Source of the DNA: Jannaschia pohangensis
Lineage (GTDB): Bacteria > Pseudomonadota > Alphaproteobacteria > Rhodobacterales > Rhodobacteraceae
Direction of reading: 5' to 3'
DNA: 64,000 nucleotides
NCBI RefSeq assembly: GCF_900113875.1
Contig: NZ_FORA01000002.1
Location: 124,001 to 188,000 of the forward strand
Shown: positions 23,890 through 33,861 of the stretch, piece after piece
How the letters are laid out: each line of letters opens with the position of its first letter
How positions within the stretch are numbered: position 1 is the stretch's first letter
Translations under genes and position numbers: made by a program
The notes under the pieces: generated by a model
The model's database searches: none
The model's input: only the letters and a program-made list of their open reading frames with translations
What the model was told of the DNA's origin: nothing

Positions 23890-26800
23890 ATGTCCGACAC
23901 CTCCCGTCCCCTCCCCGAAGGTCACATCCGCGTCGGCGGCGCCCCCGAGGGGTTCGACGCCCGCGTCCTGCTGCGCGAGCTGGAGAAGGGCAAACCGGTC
24001 GTCCATGTCGCCCGCGACGACAAGCGGGCCGAGGCGATGGCCGCCGCCCTGCGCGCCCATCAGGGGGGCGTGACGGTCCTGCGGTTCCCGGCCTGGGATT
24101 GCCTGCCCTACGACCGGATGTCGCCCGCGGCCGAAGTCAGCGCCACGCGCATGGCGACCCTGACCGCGCTGGCCCACGGGTTCACCGGCAAGTTCATCCT
24201 GTTGACCACCCTTGCGGCGCTGACCCAGAAGCTGCCCGCCAGGTCCGTCCTGAAAGGCGCCGGATTTGCCGCCCGCCTGAACCAGCGCATCGACGAGGGG
24301 GCGCTGCGCGATTTCCTGGTCCGAATGGGGTTCAGCCAGACGCCGACCGTGATGGAGCCGGGCGACTGGTCCCCCCGGGGCGGCATCATCGACATCTGGC
24401 CCCCCGGCCAATCGCAGCCCGTCCGCCTCGACCTGTTCGGCGACACGCTCGACGGATTGCGCCGGTTCGACCCGGCGACTCAGCGCACGACCGATCAGCT
24501 CGAGATGATCGAACTGGCCCCGGTGTCCGAAGTCATCCTGGACGGCCCCGCGATCACCCGCTTCCGCCAGAACTACCGCATCGAATTCGGCGCGGCGGGC
24601 ACCGACGATCCGCTCTATGAGGCGGTCAGCGCGGGGCGCAAGGCGCAAGGCATGGAGCACTGGCTGCCGTTCTTTCACGAGACGCTGGAGACGATGCCCG
24701 ACTACCTGTCGGATGCGGCTTTCGTCCTCGATGACGGCAGCTTCGGGCACCATGCGGACCGGTGGGTGCAGATCACCGACATGTACGACAACCGGCGCGA
24801 GGCGATGATGGCCAAGGGCCGGGTCGACAGCGTCTATAAGCCCGCAGCACCCCAGGGGCTCTATCTGTCGCCCGATGCGCTGGAGACGGCATTGGGCAAG
24901 GTGCGGTGCCTGCATCTGTCGCCCCTGCCTGCCGCCCCCGGACCCGGTGTGATCGACGCGGGCGGACGGATCGGGCGCAGTTTCGCGCCCGAGCGGCAGA
25001 TGGAAAACGTCAGCCTGTTCGCCACTCTGGCCGACCACATCGCCGAAAAGCGCACCGAGGGCGGCGTCGTCATCGCCAGCTATTCGGGCGGGGCGCGCGA
25101 ACGTCTGCAAGGCCTGCTGCAGGATCAGGGCGTGACCGGGGCCAAGGCGGTCCGGCGCCTGGAGGAGGTCGCCAAGGGCGAGGTCGGGCTGGCCGTCTGG
25201 GCGCTGGACCGCGGATGGGAAGGGCCGGTCGGCAAGCACCGACTGACCGTCATCAGCGAACAGGACGTGCTTGGCGAACGTCTGATCCGGGGCAAGAAGA
25301 AGAAGCGCCGGGCCGAGAATTTCCTGACCGAGACGCAGACGCTTTCGGCGGGCGATCTGGTCGTGCACGTGGATCACGGCGTCGGCCGGTTCATCGGTCT
25401 GGAGACGGTGACGGCGGCCGGTGCCCCGCACGAATGCCTGGCACTGGAATACGCCGGGGGCGACCGGCTTTTCCTGCCGGTCGAGAACATCGAACTTCTG
25501 TCGCGCTATGGGGCCGAAGAGGGCCTTCTGGACAAGTTGGGCGGCGGCGCCTGGCAGGCCCGCAAGGCCCGCCTCAAGGAACGGATCCGCCAGATCGCGG
25601 AACGCCTGATGCGCATCGCGGCGGAACGCGCGCTGCGCAAGGCCCCCATTCTGGAACCACCGCACGACATGTGGGAAAGCTTTGCCGCCCGCTTCCCCTA
25701 TGAGGAGACGGACGACCAGTTGCAGGCCATCGAGGATGTGGCGACCGACCTTGCCTCGGGCCGTCCCATGGACCGGCTGGTGGTGGGCGACGTGGGCTTC
25801 GGCAAGACCGAAGTCGCGATGCGCGCCGCCTTCATCGCCGCCACCTCGGGCAAGCAGGTCGCCGTCATCGCGCCCACGACCCTTTTGGCCCGCCAGCACG
25901 CCAAATCGTTCCAGGACCGGTTCCGGGGCCTGCCGATCACGGTGCGGCAATTGTCGCGCTTCGTGACGACGAAACAGGCGAACGAGACCCGCGCAGGCAT
26001 CAGCGACGGCACCGTGGACATCGCCATCGGCACCCATGCCCTGCTGGCCAAACAGGTGAAGTTCGCCAACCTCGGCCTTCTGGTCATCGACGAGGAGCAG
26101 CACTTTGGCGTGACCCACAAGGAACGGCTCAAGGAAATGCGCTCTGACGTGCACGTCCTGACCCTGTCGGCGACGCCCATTCCGCGCACGTTGCAGATGT
26201 CGCTGACCGGAGTGCGCGATCTGAGCATCATCGGCACCCCGCCCGTCGACCGGCTGGCGATCCGCACCTATGTCTCCGAATTCGACACGGTTCAGGTGCG
26301 CGAGGCGCTGCTGCGCGAACACTACAGGGGCGGGCAGAGCTTCATGGTCGTGCCCCGCATCACCGACCTGCCCGACATGGAGGCCTTCCTGCGGGAGCAA
26401 TTGCCGGAACTGACCTATGTCATCGCCCACGGCCAGCTTGCCGCCGGTGACCTCGACGAGCGGATGAACGCCTTCTACGACGGCAAGTACGACGTGCTGC
26501 TGTCCACGACGATCATCGAGTCGGGCATCGACATCCCGACCGCGAACACCATGGTCATCTGGCGCGCCGACATGTTCGGGCTGAGCCAGCTTTACCAGAT
26601 CCGGGGCCGGGTCGGGCGGTCGAAGGCGCGGGCCTATGCCTTCCTGACGACGAAACCGCGCGCCAAGCTGACCACGGCGGCGGAACGGCGGCTGAAGGTT
26701 CTGGGGTCCATCGACGCACTCGGCGCGGGCTTCAACATCGCCAGCCAGGACCTCGACCTGCGGGGCGGCGGCAACATCATCGGCGAGGAACAGTCGGGCC

Positions 26801-27369
26801 ATGTCCGCGAAGTCGGATTCGAGCTGTATCAATCCATGCTCGAAGAGACGATCGACAAGCTGAAGCGCGGGGAGGCCGACCTGCCCGACGCGCTGTCCGA
26901 CGATTGGTCGCCACAGATCAACCTGGGCGTGCCCGTTCTCATCCCCGAGGATTACGTGCCCGACCTCGACACGCGGCTTGGCCTTTACCGGCGGCTGTCC
27001 GGTCTGGACCGCAAGGTCGAGCTGGAGGGGTTCGCCGCCGAACTGATCGACCGCTTCGGCAAGCTGCCGCCCGAGGTCAATGTCCTGCTGCGCGTGGTGC
27101 GGATCAAGGCGCTCTGCAAGGCGGCGGGCATCGAAAAGCTGAACGTCGGGGACAAGGGCGCGACGGTGGCTTTCCATCAGAACCGCTTTGCGCGGCCCGA
27201 AGGTCTGGTCGATTTTATCAAGGGCGCAAAGGGTGCCGCCAAGATCAAGGGCGACAAACTGGTCGTCCTGGGCGATTTCGCCGCCGAGGCGGAGCGGATC
27301 AAGGGCGCCTTCGCCATCGCCCGAGATCTGGCCGTGCATGCCGGGGCCGCCAAGCAGAAAGCGGGCTGA
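23890..27369 (+). CDS. mfd: Transcription-repair coupling factor Mfd
   Basis: Cytoplasmic translocase that removes RNA polymerase stalled at DNA lesions and recruits UvrABC. The product has 1159 residues. UvrB-like N-terminal domain (about 1-350), RNA polymerase interaction domain (about 480-560), then a superfamily 2 motor: Walker A GDVGFGKT at 633-640, DEEQH at 734-738, motif VI QIRGRVGRSKARAY near 920. The C-terminal TRCF domain follows. The ATG at 23890 gives the usual N-terminus, with 12 unneeded codons upstream. No near operon partner. Confidence 0.97.
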   Translation: MSDTSRPLPEGHIRVGGAPEGFDARVLLRELEKGKPVVHVARDDKRAEAMAAALRAHQGGVTVLRFPAWDCLPYDRMSPAAEVSATRMATLTALAHGFTGKFILLTTLAALTQKLPARSVLKGAGFAARLNQRIDEGALRDFLVRMGFSQTPTVMEPGDWSPRGGIIDIWPPGQSQPVRLDLFGDTLDGLRRFDPATQRTTDQLEMIELAPVSEVILDGPAITRFRQNYRIEFGAAGTDDPLYEAVSAGRKAQGMEHWLPFFHETLETMPDYLSDAAFVLDDGSFGHHADRWVQITDMYDNRREAMMAKGRVDSVYKPAAPQGLYLSPDALETALGKVRCLHLSPLPAAPGPGVIDAGGRIGRSFAPERQMENVSLFATLADHIAEKRTEGGVVIASYSGGARERLQGLLQDQGVTGAKAVRRLEEVAKGEVGLAVWALDRGWEGPVGKHRLTVISEQDVLGERLIRGKKKKRRAENFLTETQTLSAGDLVVHVDHGVGRFIGLETVTAAGAPHECLALEYAGGDRLFLPVENIELLSRYGAEEGLLDKLGGGAWQARKARLKERIRQIAERLMRIAAERALRKAPILEPPHDMWESFAARFPYEETDDQLQAIEDVATDLASGRPMDRLVVGDVGFGKTEVAMRAAFIAATSGKQVAVIAPTTLLARQHAKSFQDRFRGLPITVRQLSRFVTTKQANETRAGISDGTVDIAIGTHALLAKQVKFANLGLLVIDEEQHFGVTHKERLKEMRSDVHVLTLSATPIPRTLQMSLTGVRDLSIIGTPPVDRLAIRTYVSEFDTVQVREALLREHYRGGQSFMVVPRITDLPDMEAFLREQLPELTYVIAHGQLAAGDLDERMNAFYDGKYDVLLSTTIIESGIDIPTANTMVIWRADMFGLSQLYQIRGRVGRSKARAYAFLTTKPRAKLTTAAERRLKVLGSIDALGAGFNIASQDLDLRGGGNIIGEEQSGHVREVGFELYQSMLEETIDKLKRGEADLPDALSDDWSPQINLGVPVLIPEDYVPDLDTRLGLYRRLSGLDRKVELEGFAAELIDRFGKLPPEVNVLLRVVRIKALCKAAGIEKLNVGDKGATVAFHQNRFARPEGLVDFIKGAKGAAKIKGDKLVVLGDFAAEAERIKGAFAIARDLAVHAGAAKQKAG

Positions 27370-27384
27370 GGACCAGAAATCGGC

Positions 27385-28638
27385 TCAGATCGCATCCTCG
27401 GACAATTTGCGCGACAGGAAGAGCGCCGCGATGGCACAGAGCGCGACCCCAAGGGTCAGCGGAAGGGGCGTGCCGTTGAACGCAAGGCCGATCGGTGCCG
27501 CAACCGACGCCCCGACGATGGTCGCTACCGCCGAGATGACCGAAGACGCCATGCCCGCGATGTGGCCCATGGGCTGCATCGCCAATGCGTTCAGGTTGCC
27601 GATGGTCAGCCCGGCCAAGGCGAAGCTGCCGACCTGCCAGACCACGAAGACGGGAAACCGCAGGCCATCGGGCAAGAGGCCGGACATCCAAAGAGCGGCG
27701 AGCATCAGCGACAGCACCAGATGCGCCGCCAGCGCCCGCCGCAGGATCCAGATCATCCCCATCCGGACGACGAGCCGTGCGTTCAGGAAGGACGCGGAGG
27801 CCGAGAGGACAGCCACGATCCCAAACCAGATCGGAAAGCTGTCGGCGCGGTCGAAGGTCACGGCATAGATCTGCTGCACGCTCGCAATCGTCGCAAACAA
27901 GATGCCGAAGACCAGCGACTGGACGATAATGGCCCGCCGCACGTTCGAATGCCGGGCGACCTCGGTCAGGGCGAGGCGCAGGCGGGTCGCGTTGAGCGGT
28001 CGGCGGCGCTCGGGCGCCAGGGTCTCGGGCTGGCGCAGCATCAGCCATGTGGCCGATACCCCGGAAAACACGACGAAAGCCCAGAAGATCGCGCGCCAGC
28101 CGAAGCCCGCGATGATCCCCGCCCCGATCAGCGGCGCGATGGCGGGCACCAGCGTGAAGACGATCATGACGAAGGACGACACCCGCGCCATGTCGCGTCC
28201 GGCATAGAGATCGCGGATCATGGCCATCGCGGCGACGCGCGGCCCGCTTCCCCCGATGCCCTGAAGGAACCGGGCGATCAGCAGGAACTCGAGGCTTGGG
28301 GCGAGAGTGCAGAGGATGGCCGCAACGCTATAGAGGATCGCCCCACCCACCATGACAGTTTTGCGCCCGAGGGCATCCGACAGGGGACCGACGAAAAACG
28401 TGCCCGTTCCCATCCCGAACAGGAACATGACGATCACGAGTTGCGCCCGGTTCGGATCTGCGGGCGACAGCGCGGCCCCGATTTCGGGCAGGGCGGGCAG
28501 CATCGCATCGATGGAGAAGGCGATGGTGGCCGTGATCATCGCGATCATCGCGACGAACTCGGGCAGTGACAGCGCCGGTCGGCTTGTCGCGGTCGGGCGC
28601 GGTGGCACCTCGGGCGGTGCCTCGGGGCGGCTCGTCAC
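27385..28638 (-). CDS. Bcr/CflA-family MFS drug exporter
   Basis: Polytopic membrane transporter of 417 residues with about twelve hydrophobic segments. The N-terminal pattern (LPEFVAMIAMITATIAFSIDAMLPALPEIG) and the MFS motif GPLSDALGRKTVM match Bcr/CflA multidrug exporters. The GTG at 28638 is chosen because it overlaps the stop of the upstream gene in a GTGA arrangement, so the two are probably translated in series. The substrate is unknown. It converges with mfd, 15 bases apart. Confidence 0.85.
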   Translation of the reverse strand: MTSRPEAPPEVPPRPTATSRPALSLPEFVAMIAMITATIAFSIDAMLPALPEIGAALSPADPNRAQLVIVMFLFGMGTGTFFVGPLSDALGRKTVMVGGAILYSVAAILCTLAPSLEFLLIARFLQGIGGSGPRVAAMAMIRDLYAGRDMARVSSFVMIVFTLVPAIAPLIGAGIIAGFGWRAIFWAFVVFSGVSATWLMLRQPETLAPERRRPLNATRLRLALTEVARHSNVRRAIIVQSLVFGILFATIASVQQIYAVTFDRADSFPIWFGIVAVLSASASFLNARLVVRMGMIWILRRALAAHLVLSLMLAALWMSGLLPDGLRFPVFVVWQVGSFALAGLTIGNLNALAMQPMGHIAGMASSVISAVATIVGASVAAPIGLAFNGTPLPLTLGVALCAIAALFLSRKLSEDAI

Positions 28639-29282
28639 GCCTGCCTGGCCTTCAGTTGCGCGGTGATTTCCTCGATCACCTGACCCCAGAGATGGGGCGG
28701 CTGCGCCCCCCGCAGCACATGCTGGTTGTCGATGACGAAGGTCGGCACGCCGCTGACGCCCCGATCCCGGGCATGGGCATCGCGCGCCTGGATGTCGGCG
28801 GTGTCGGCATCTGACGCGAAAAGCCGAGTCAGCATGTCGCGGTCCAGCCCGCAGCCGACACCGAGGTCGATAAGGGTCGGAATATCCCCGATATCGAGGC
28901 CCTTCTCGAAATAGGCCTCGAACAGGGCCTGGACGACGGGTGTCTGCCGCTGCTCCAGACCCGCCCAATGGATCAGGCGATGCGCGTCAAGGGTGTTCGG
29001 GGTCTTGGCGATCCCTTCGAAATTGATGGACAGGCCGGCATCGGCGGCTGCCTCGACAACGGGCGCATAGGCGCGGACCGCCCCGTCCTTGCCGCCGAAT
29101 TTCCCTTCGAGATAGGCGCGGCGATCCATCCCCCCGCGCGGCATGTCGGGGTTGAGCTGAAACGGGTGCCATTCCAACGCAAAGGGATGGTCGGGGTGCT
29201 TTTCGAGCGCCCGAAACAGGTGCGCCTTTCCAATGTGGCACCAAGGGCAAATCGGGTCGGACAGGATGTCGAGCTTGATCAA
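28635..29282 (-). CDS. FrnE-type DsbA-fold oxidoreductase
   Basis: Cytoplasmic (no signal peptide) thioredoxin-fold protein of 215 residues. The active site is CPWC at residues 12-15 in DPICPWCHIGK, as in FrnE and related 2-hydroxychromene-2-carboxylate isomerase-like proteins. The cis-proline region GVSGVPTFVID follows near residue 175. I start at the TTG at 29282 because a GAGG sequence precedes it and the resulting N-terminus (MIKLDILSD) fits the family; no ATG lies nearby. It overlaps the Bcr/CflA gene by four bases, a hint that the two act together against redox or drug stress. Confidence 0.8.
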   Translation of the reverse strand: MIKLDILSDPICPWCHIGKAHLFRALEKHPDHPFALEWHPFQLNPDMPRGGMDRRAYLEGKFGGKDGAVRAYAPVVEAAADAGLSINFEGIAKTPNTLDAHRLIHWAGLEQRQTPVVQALFEAYFEKGLDIGDIPTLIDLGVGCGLDRDMLTRLFASDADTADIQARDAHARDRGVSGVPTFVIDNQHVLRGAQPPHLWGQVIEEITAQLKARQA

Positions 29283-29377
29283 GGGAGGCCTCGCAATCGT
29301 CTTTCGGCGACCGTAGTCCCGTGCCCTGCCCGGCGAAACCCCCAAGGTTGACGGGGCGACGTCCCGTCACGGCGAAG

Positions 29378-29406
29378 CCCCGCCCCGGGCAAATGCCGGG
29401 GCGGGG
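29378..29406 (-). terminator. Hairpin behind the exported protein gene at 29433
   Basis: Perfect 11-bp stem CCCCGCCCCGG/CCGGGGCGGGG with a 7-base loop (GCAAATG), 26 bases beyond the stop of the minus-strand gene at 29433. There is no strong U run, so it may be a weak terminator or a 3'-stabilising hairpin. Confidence 0.5.
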
Positions 29407-29432
29407 AACGGTCAGAAGTGAGACGGGGGTAA

Positions 29433-29762
29433 TTATTCGTTTTCGGCGGATTCTGCTCGGATGGCCGCGAAGATATCGGCACCGACCGAGGCCTTGCTGC
29501 CGTAGGAGGTGGCCCGAACCTGACCGCGCAGGTCGCTGGCCCGGTCGGCGTCGGCGTTGAAGTGCATGTAGACCTCCGATGCGGCGCCCGAGCGGGTCGA
29601 CACGACCGTGGCTTGGTCCAGCTTGACGTTCTCGAGGATGATACGGTCGCCACCTTCGAGGTCCTGGTTGAAATGGGCGATCGCGGCGGCGCTGTCGGCC
29701 ATTGCGGGCACGGCGGCCAGAGTTGCGACGGCGACGAGAGCGGAAGTGATGATGGTCTTCAT
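29433..29762 (-). CDS. Small periplasmic protein of unknown function
   Basis: Predicted exported protein of 109 residues. Residues 1-23 form a classical signal peptide with AMAD at the cleavage site. The mature part is acidic and has no cysteines; it contains DQATVVSTRSGAASEVYMHFNADADRASDLRGQV. The ATG at 29762 begins the signal peptide; 35 in-frame codons upstream are ignored. Upstream lies a short AT-rich patch with the inverted pair ATCAA/TTGAT near 29865, a possible promoter or operator. No family recognised. Confidence 0.65.
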   Translation of the reverse strand: MKTIITSALVAVATLAAVPAMADSAAAIAHFNQDLEGGDRIILENVKLDQATVVSTRSGAASEVYMHFNADADRASDLRGQVRATSYGSKASVGADIFAAIRAESAENE

Positions 29763-30050
29763 GGTCTTGATCCTTGGCGTTGCGGTGGACCCTGATGTGT
29801 TTGCGGGTCCGGTTGCGGTGATGTCGGGGCGCGCTGCCCTTCCGATGACCTCAACATGACGAATCAATTAATCACTTGATATGCACGGATGCGTGAGAAT
29901 TACTGGATATTCGCGCGCTGACGCACAGGCGGGCGATACAGGCGCACCGCCCTCACGTTCCGTGATCCAAGCCTCGCGGGGCCGTGACCCGAGGGTGGAA
30001 AACCGCAACATAACGTGCCGAATCCCAGATTGCCGCGGAAAGACCGAATC

Positions 30051-31073
30051 TCAGGAAAAGAGGTCGTCCTCGGCCTGCGGCGCGTCGAGACCCAGATGAG
30101 TCCAGCCCTTTTGCGCCAGCATCCGCCCGCGCGGGGTCCGCGCGATCAGGCCCTGTTGCAGCAGATAGGGCTCGATTACCTCTTCCAGCGCGTCGCGGCT
30201 TTCCGACAGGGCCGCCGACAGCGTCTCGATCCCGACGGGTCCGCCGCCATAGTTCTCGGCGATCAGGGTCAGATACCGACGGTCCGCACTGTCGAGGCCC
30301 AGGTGGTCGACACCCAGACGCGTCAGGGCGCGGTCGGCGATGGCCTGTGTGACGCGGCCGTCGCCCTCGACCACGGCGAAATCCACCACGCGGCGCAGCA
30401 GACGCCCGGCGATCCGCGGGGTGCCCCGGGCACGGCGCGCGATTTCCTCCGCGCCATTGTCGGTGGCGGGCGCGCCCAGAAGCCGGGCGGCGCGGGTGAC
30501 GATCTGGTGCAATTCGGCGGTAGTGTAGAATTCCAGCCGGGTCGGAATGCCGAACCGGTCACGCAGGGGCGTCGTCAGCAGGCCAAGGCGGGTGGTGGCC
30601 CCGACCAGGGTGAAAGGCTGAAGCTCGATCCGGACGGTCCGCGCGGCCGGCCCCTCACCGATCACGAGGTCGAGGGCATAATCCTCGAGCGCGGGATAGA
30701 GGATTTCCTCGACCGCCGGGCTGAGCCGGTGGATCTCGTCGATAAAGAGCACATCCTTGGCTTCGAGGTTGGTCAGGATCGCCGCCAGATCTCCCGCCTT
30801 GGCCAGCACCGGGCCGGACGTCATCCGAAAACCGACCCCCAGTTCACGCGCCATGATCTGCGCCAGTGTCGTCTTGCCCAATCCGGGCGGGCCGTGGAAC
30901 AGGACGTGGTCCATGGCTTCGCCGCGCCGCCGGGCGCTTTCGATGAAGATGCCGAGGTTGGCGCGGGCTTCGGACTGGCCAATGAATTCCGACAGGGTCT
31001 GGGGGCGCAACGCCTTGTCATCCGGCGCATCGTCCGGGGCTTCGGGGTCCAGCAGAGGGTCGCGGTCGATCAT
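30051..31073 (-). CDS. ruvB: Holliday junction branch-migration helicase RuvB
   Basis: AAA+ motor of the RuvAB complex that drives branch migration in recombination. The product has 340 residues. Walker [10 protein letters not shown] at 61-69, Walker [10 protein letters not shown] with DEIH at 112-115, then sensor motifs and the C-terminal winged-helix domain ([17 protein letters not shown]). The gene is the last of the ruvCAB group, 66 bases after ruvA, all on the minus strand. Confidence 0.97.
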   Translation of the reverse strand: MIDRDPLLDPEAPDDAPDDKALRPQTLSEFIGQSEARANLGIFIESARRRGEAMDHVLFHGPPGLGKTTLAQIMARELGVGFRMTSGPVLAKAGDLAAILTNLEAKDVLFIDEIHRLSPAVEEILYPALEDYALDLVIGEGPAARTVRIELQPFTLVGATTRLGLLTTPLRDRFGIPTRLEFYTTAELHQIVTRAARLLGAPATDNGAEEIARRARGTPRIAGRLLRRVVDFAVVEGDGRVTQAIADRALTRLGVDHLGLDSADRRYLTLIAENYGGGPVGIETLSAALSESRDALEEVIEPYLLQQGLIARTPRGRMLAQKGWTHLGLDAPQAEDDLFS

Positions 31074-31139
31074 GTGGTCAGCCCCTGTGTTCGGCTTGGC
31101 AGGCGGGTCGCGGCGCTATCAGCATGGCCCATGCCCCGT

Positions 31140-31805
31140 TCAGTCCTTGGGTGCCAGCAGTTTCAATGCCGCGCGGATCAGGGACGCGGTGTCCTTGGCG
31201 TCATCGGCCGCTTCGGCCACCGCGCGCGAGGCATCGACGGGGGCATAGCCCAGATTGGTCAGCGCCGACAACGCCTCGGCCGAAGCCGAGGATTTCCGAC
31301 TGGCCACCAGGCGCGGCGAGCCGCGCGGGGCGTCGGGTTCGGGTGCCGTCGACAGGTGGGCGTCGATCTCCAGGATCGGATCATCCGCCTCGATCAGCAT
31401 CATCGCAGGCGCCTTGCCCTGCAATTCATTGACCACGCGCTGCGCGATCTTGGGGCCGACACCGGGGGCCGCCTTGACCGCGTTCGCGTCGCCAAGCGCG
31501 ATGGCCCGCGCCACCCCTTCGGACCCGAGGGTGCCCAGAATGGCCAGCGACCCTTTGGCCCCGATCCCCTGGACCGAGGTCAGAAGGCGGTGCCATTCCC
31601 GCTCCTGTACGGTGAGGAAGCCGAACAACTGCATCAGGTCTTCGCGCACCAGAAGTTCGGTCCAGAGCGACACCGGCGATTTCACCGGCGGGAGCGCGGC
31701 CAGCGTCCGCTCGGAGCATTGCACGACATATCCCACGCCATTCACATCGAGCAGCACATGATCCTGTGCCTTGTGGTCCAGCCGACCCGTCAGCCGCCCG
31801 ATCAT
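31140..31805 (-). CDS. ruvA: Holliday junction DNA-binding protein RuvA
   Basis: Tetrameric protein that holds the Holliday junction and positions RuvB rings. The product has 221 residues. The OB-fold domain starts at [12 protein letters not shown], helix-hairpin-helix segments follow (about 70-140, [18 protein letters not shown] and [18 protein letters not shown]), and the C-terminal domain III ([16 protein letters not shown]) contacts RuvB. Its ATG overlaps the ruvC stop in a 4-base ATGA arrangement. Confidence 0.96.
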   Translation of the reverse strand: MIGRLTGRLDHKAQDHVLLDVNGVGYVVQCSERTLAALPPVKSPVSLWTELLVREDLMQLFGFLTVQEREWHRLLTSVQGIGAKGSLAILGTLGSEGVARAIALGDANAVKAAPGVGPKIAQRVVNELQGKAPAMMLIEADDPILEIDAHLSTAPEPDAPRGSPRLVASRKSSASAEALSALTNLGYAPVDASRAVAEAADDAKDTASLIRAALKLLAPKD

Positions 31806-32299
31806 GATTGCATCGCCGCCACAAGGCGTCCCGAGCTTTGCAGATGGATCGCGTGACAGATGGCGATGGCCAGCGCATCCGCCGCATCCGGGCTGTCGGG
31901 GTTGCAGCCGGGCAATTGCATGCGGACCATATGGTCGATCTGTTTCTTGTCGGCGTGGCCAACCCCGACGACGGTCTTCTTGACGGCATTGGGCGCGTAT
32001 TCGCCGACAGTCAGCCCCGCCTGCGCCGGAACCAGCACCGCGATCCCGCGCGCTTGCCCCAGTTTCAGCGATCCGGCCCCGTCGCGGTTGACGAAGGTCT
32101 GTTCCACCGCGGCGGCATCGGGCGCATGATCGACCAGCACGGCGGTGAGCAATTGATGAAGCGACAGCAGGCGATCGCCCATGTCCGTGCCCGTTGGCCG
32201 ACAGGTTCCGTTGGCCACATGACGCTGGCGCGGGCCGTCCACGTCGATAATTCCCCAACCGCAGGCCCGAAGTCCCGGATCAATCCCAATGACGCGCAT
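31802..32299 (-). CDS. ruvC: Crossover junction endodeoxyribonuclease RuvC
   Basis: Dimeric resolvase that cuts Holliday junctions, EC 3.1.21.10 (formerly 3.1.22.4). The product has 165 residues. The catalytic carboxylates are in place: Asp7 (IGIDPGL), Glu66 (AAAVEQTF), Asp138 and Asp141 ([10 protein letters not shown]). The ATG at 32299 gives the standard N-terminus MRVIGIDPG; the frame is open upstream. The first gene of ruvCAB, with the stop overlapping the ruvA start. Confidence 0.97.
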   Translation of the reverse strand: MRVIGIDPGLRACGWGIIDVDGPRQRHVANGTCRPTGTDMGDRLLSLHQLLTAVLVDHAPDAAAVEQTFVNRDGAGSLKLGQARGIAVLVPAQAGLTVGEYAPNAVKKTVVGVGHADKKQIDHMVRMQLPGCNPDSPDAADALAIAICHAIHLQSSGRLVAAMQS

Positions 32300-32602
32300 G
32301 CACCTGCCCTGGATGTTCTGTGTTTGATCCATCGCTAACATAGCGGCAGGCACAGGGCCAGCCGACGCGGACGTCACGCGGGGCACTGTTGCAGCGGCAC
32401 CGCGACCGTCCGCGCGCGGGTGACAAACCAAGGTGGGATGCCGCACTGCGGCGATTTCAGATGCGGCTATGCAGAAAGCACATATCGGGCATGTGTGCTT
32501 GATATTTGTGCGGTCTGAAAACTCTCCCTATGTGCACTCCATCCGAGGCGGCCTGAAGGGCTGCGTCCATACCCCCGCAAGCTTTTCGAATTGGAACAAG
32601 CC
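32300..32602. other. Intergenic region between ruvC and the DUF1127 gene
   Basis: About 300 bases with divergent promoters. It holds the inverted repeat listed at 32476-32500 and a run of GC-rich, non-coding sequence near ruvC. No tRNA or terminator was seen. Confidence 0.4.
32476..32500. promoter_or_regulatory. Inverted repeat upstream of DUF1127 gene
   Basis: AAGCACA (32476-32482) and TGTGCTT (32494-32500) form a 7-bp inverted repeat with an 11-base spacer, about 100 bases before the start at 32603. A possible operator. Confidence 0.35.
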
Positions 32603-32788
32603 ATGACGACTTTCGACACCTACCGCGCCGCGCCGGCCACCAACTTCTTCTCGACCGTTCTGGGTCAACTCATCAGCTGGAACGACCGCCGCGTCACCAA
32701 GAAGATGCTGAGCAACCTGACCGACCGCGAGCTCAACGACATCGGCCTCGAGCGTGCCGACATCGCCACCTGGTCCCGCGGACGCTGA
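32603..32788 (+). CDS. DUF1127 (YjiS-like) small protein
   Basis: Protein of 61 residues carrying the DUF1127 core WNDRRVTKKMLSNLTDRELNDIGLERADI, at about residues 28-56. DUF1127 proteins are common, highly expressed and often stress- or phosphate-responsive in alphaproteobacteria; some are RNA-binding. The ATG at 32603 has GGAAC about 8 bases upstream (a TTG four codons before it is possible). It is followed by its own terminator and stands alone. Confidence 0.8.
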   Translation: MTTFDTYRAAPATNFFSTVLGQLISWNDRRVTKKMLSNLTDRELNDIGLERADIATWSRGR

Positions 32789-32822
32789 TCTGGCGCTTCG
32801 GACCGGTCGCAAGACCATGACA

Positions 32823-32846
32823 GGCCGTCCTTCGGGGCGGCCTTTG
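32823..32846 (+). terminator. Terminator of the DUF1127 gene
   Basis: Eight-bp stem GGCCGTCC/GGGCGGCC (one G-U pair) with a TTCG loop and a TTTGTCGTT tail, 34 bases after the stop. It also lies near the 3' end of the convergent prmA. Confidence 0.75.
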
Positions 32847-32860
32847 TCGTTCCCGCCCCC

Positions 32861-33754
32861 TCAGCGGCGGCGGAGGGTCAGGGTCGTCCAGTCGCCGATG
32901 ATCCGCCGCTCCGCCAGGTCGAAGCCCGCCGCATCGTAGGCCGCGACGACATCGTCGCCTTGCGGGTTCAGGATCCCCGACAGGATCGCGTGACCGCCTT
33001 GCGCCGCATGGGCGGCCAGGTCGGGGGCCAGTTCCACCAGCGGCCCCTTCAGGATATTCGCGAAGATCAGGTCGAACGGCGCCAGCGCGCTCAGGCGCGG
33101 ATGATCGAAACCCGCGGCCTCCACGCATTCCAGCCGCCCGGCCAGATCGTTGACCGCCACATTGGCGAGGGCCACCTCGACTGCCACTTCGTCGATATCG
33201 GAGGCGATGATCGGCGCATCGGGCCAGACCTTGGCCGCCGCCATCGCCAGAACGGCCGTGCCCGCGCCGATATCGGCCACCTTGCCGGGGGTCAGCCCCT
33301 GCACCAGCAGATCGTCGAAGGCCTGAAGGCAGCCCAGGGTCGTCCCGTGATGCCCCGTCCCGAAGGCCATCGCCGCCTCGATCAGCAGAGCCACGCGCCC
33401 CTCGGGAACACGGTGCGAATCGTGCGAGCCATAGACGAAGAAGCGCCCCGCCTCGACGGGCTGCAATTCGCGGCGGACATGAGCCACCCAGTCGGTCGGC
33501 GGCACCTCCGAGACGACGAAGGGTCTGGCATCGAAGGCCGCCGCCAGCAGGGCCAGCCCCGTGTCATCGGGCGCATCGGTGAAATAGGCGCCGACCTCCC
33601 ACAGGCCCGAGCCATCTTCCATCTCGAAGACGCCGACGCCGTCCGGCTCCATCGCCTGTTCCAGCGCCTCGCCCAGGCCCTCGGCCTGTTCGCGGGTCCG
33701 CAGGGTGGTCAGCGCGGTCCAGCTGGCGGGGGTGATGATTGCATCGTCTGACAT
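32861..33754 (-). CDS. prmA: Ribosomal protein L11 methyltransferase
   Basis: SAM-dependent enzyme that methylates ribosomal protein L11. The product has 297 residues. The SAM site VADIGAGTAVLAMAAAK lies near residue 161, and the PrmA motif FANILKGPLVEL is present near 235. The C-terminal end (SGILNPQGDDVVAAYDAAGF ... GDWTTLTLRR) is typical. The ATG at 33754 has GAGGCTCCG just before it; an ATG five codons earlier lacks a comparable site. Convergent with the DUF1127 gene. Confidence 0.93.
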   Translation of the reverse strand: MSDDAIITPASWTALTTLRTREQAEGLGEALEQAMEPDGVGVFEMEDGSGLWEVGAYFTDAPDDTGLALLAAAFDARPFVVSEVPPTDWVAHVRRELQPVEAGRFFVYGSHDSHRVPEGRVALLIEAAMAFGTGHHGTTLGCLQAFDDLLVQGLTPGKVADIGAGTAVLAMAAAKVWPDAPIIASDIDEVAVEVALANVAVNDLAGRLECVEAAGFDHPRLSALAPFDLIFANILKGPLVELAPDLAAHAAQGGHAILSGILNPQGDDVVAAYDAAGFDLAERRIIGDWTTLTLRRR

Positions 33755-33861
33755 CGGAGCCTCGGGCATTCTGGCGGTCTGTCCCGCCCTAGACCGGGGG
33801 GCCGACCGCGTCCAGCACCCGGCGTCTGGACGTGGCCCCGATGTCGTGGCAGGTCAACGCC

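Noticed and set aside
23875-27339. A 1154-codon open frame on the minus strand across mfd
   Set aside because: It lies on the antisense strand of a clear Mfd and its translation is Arg/His/Gly/Ala-rich, as expected from high-GC antisense frames. No domain or ribosome site supports it.
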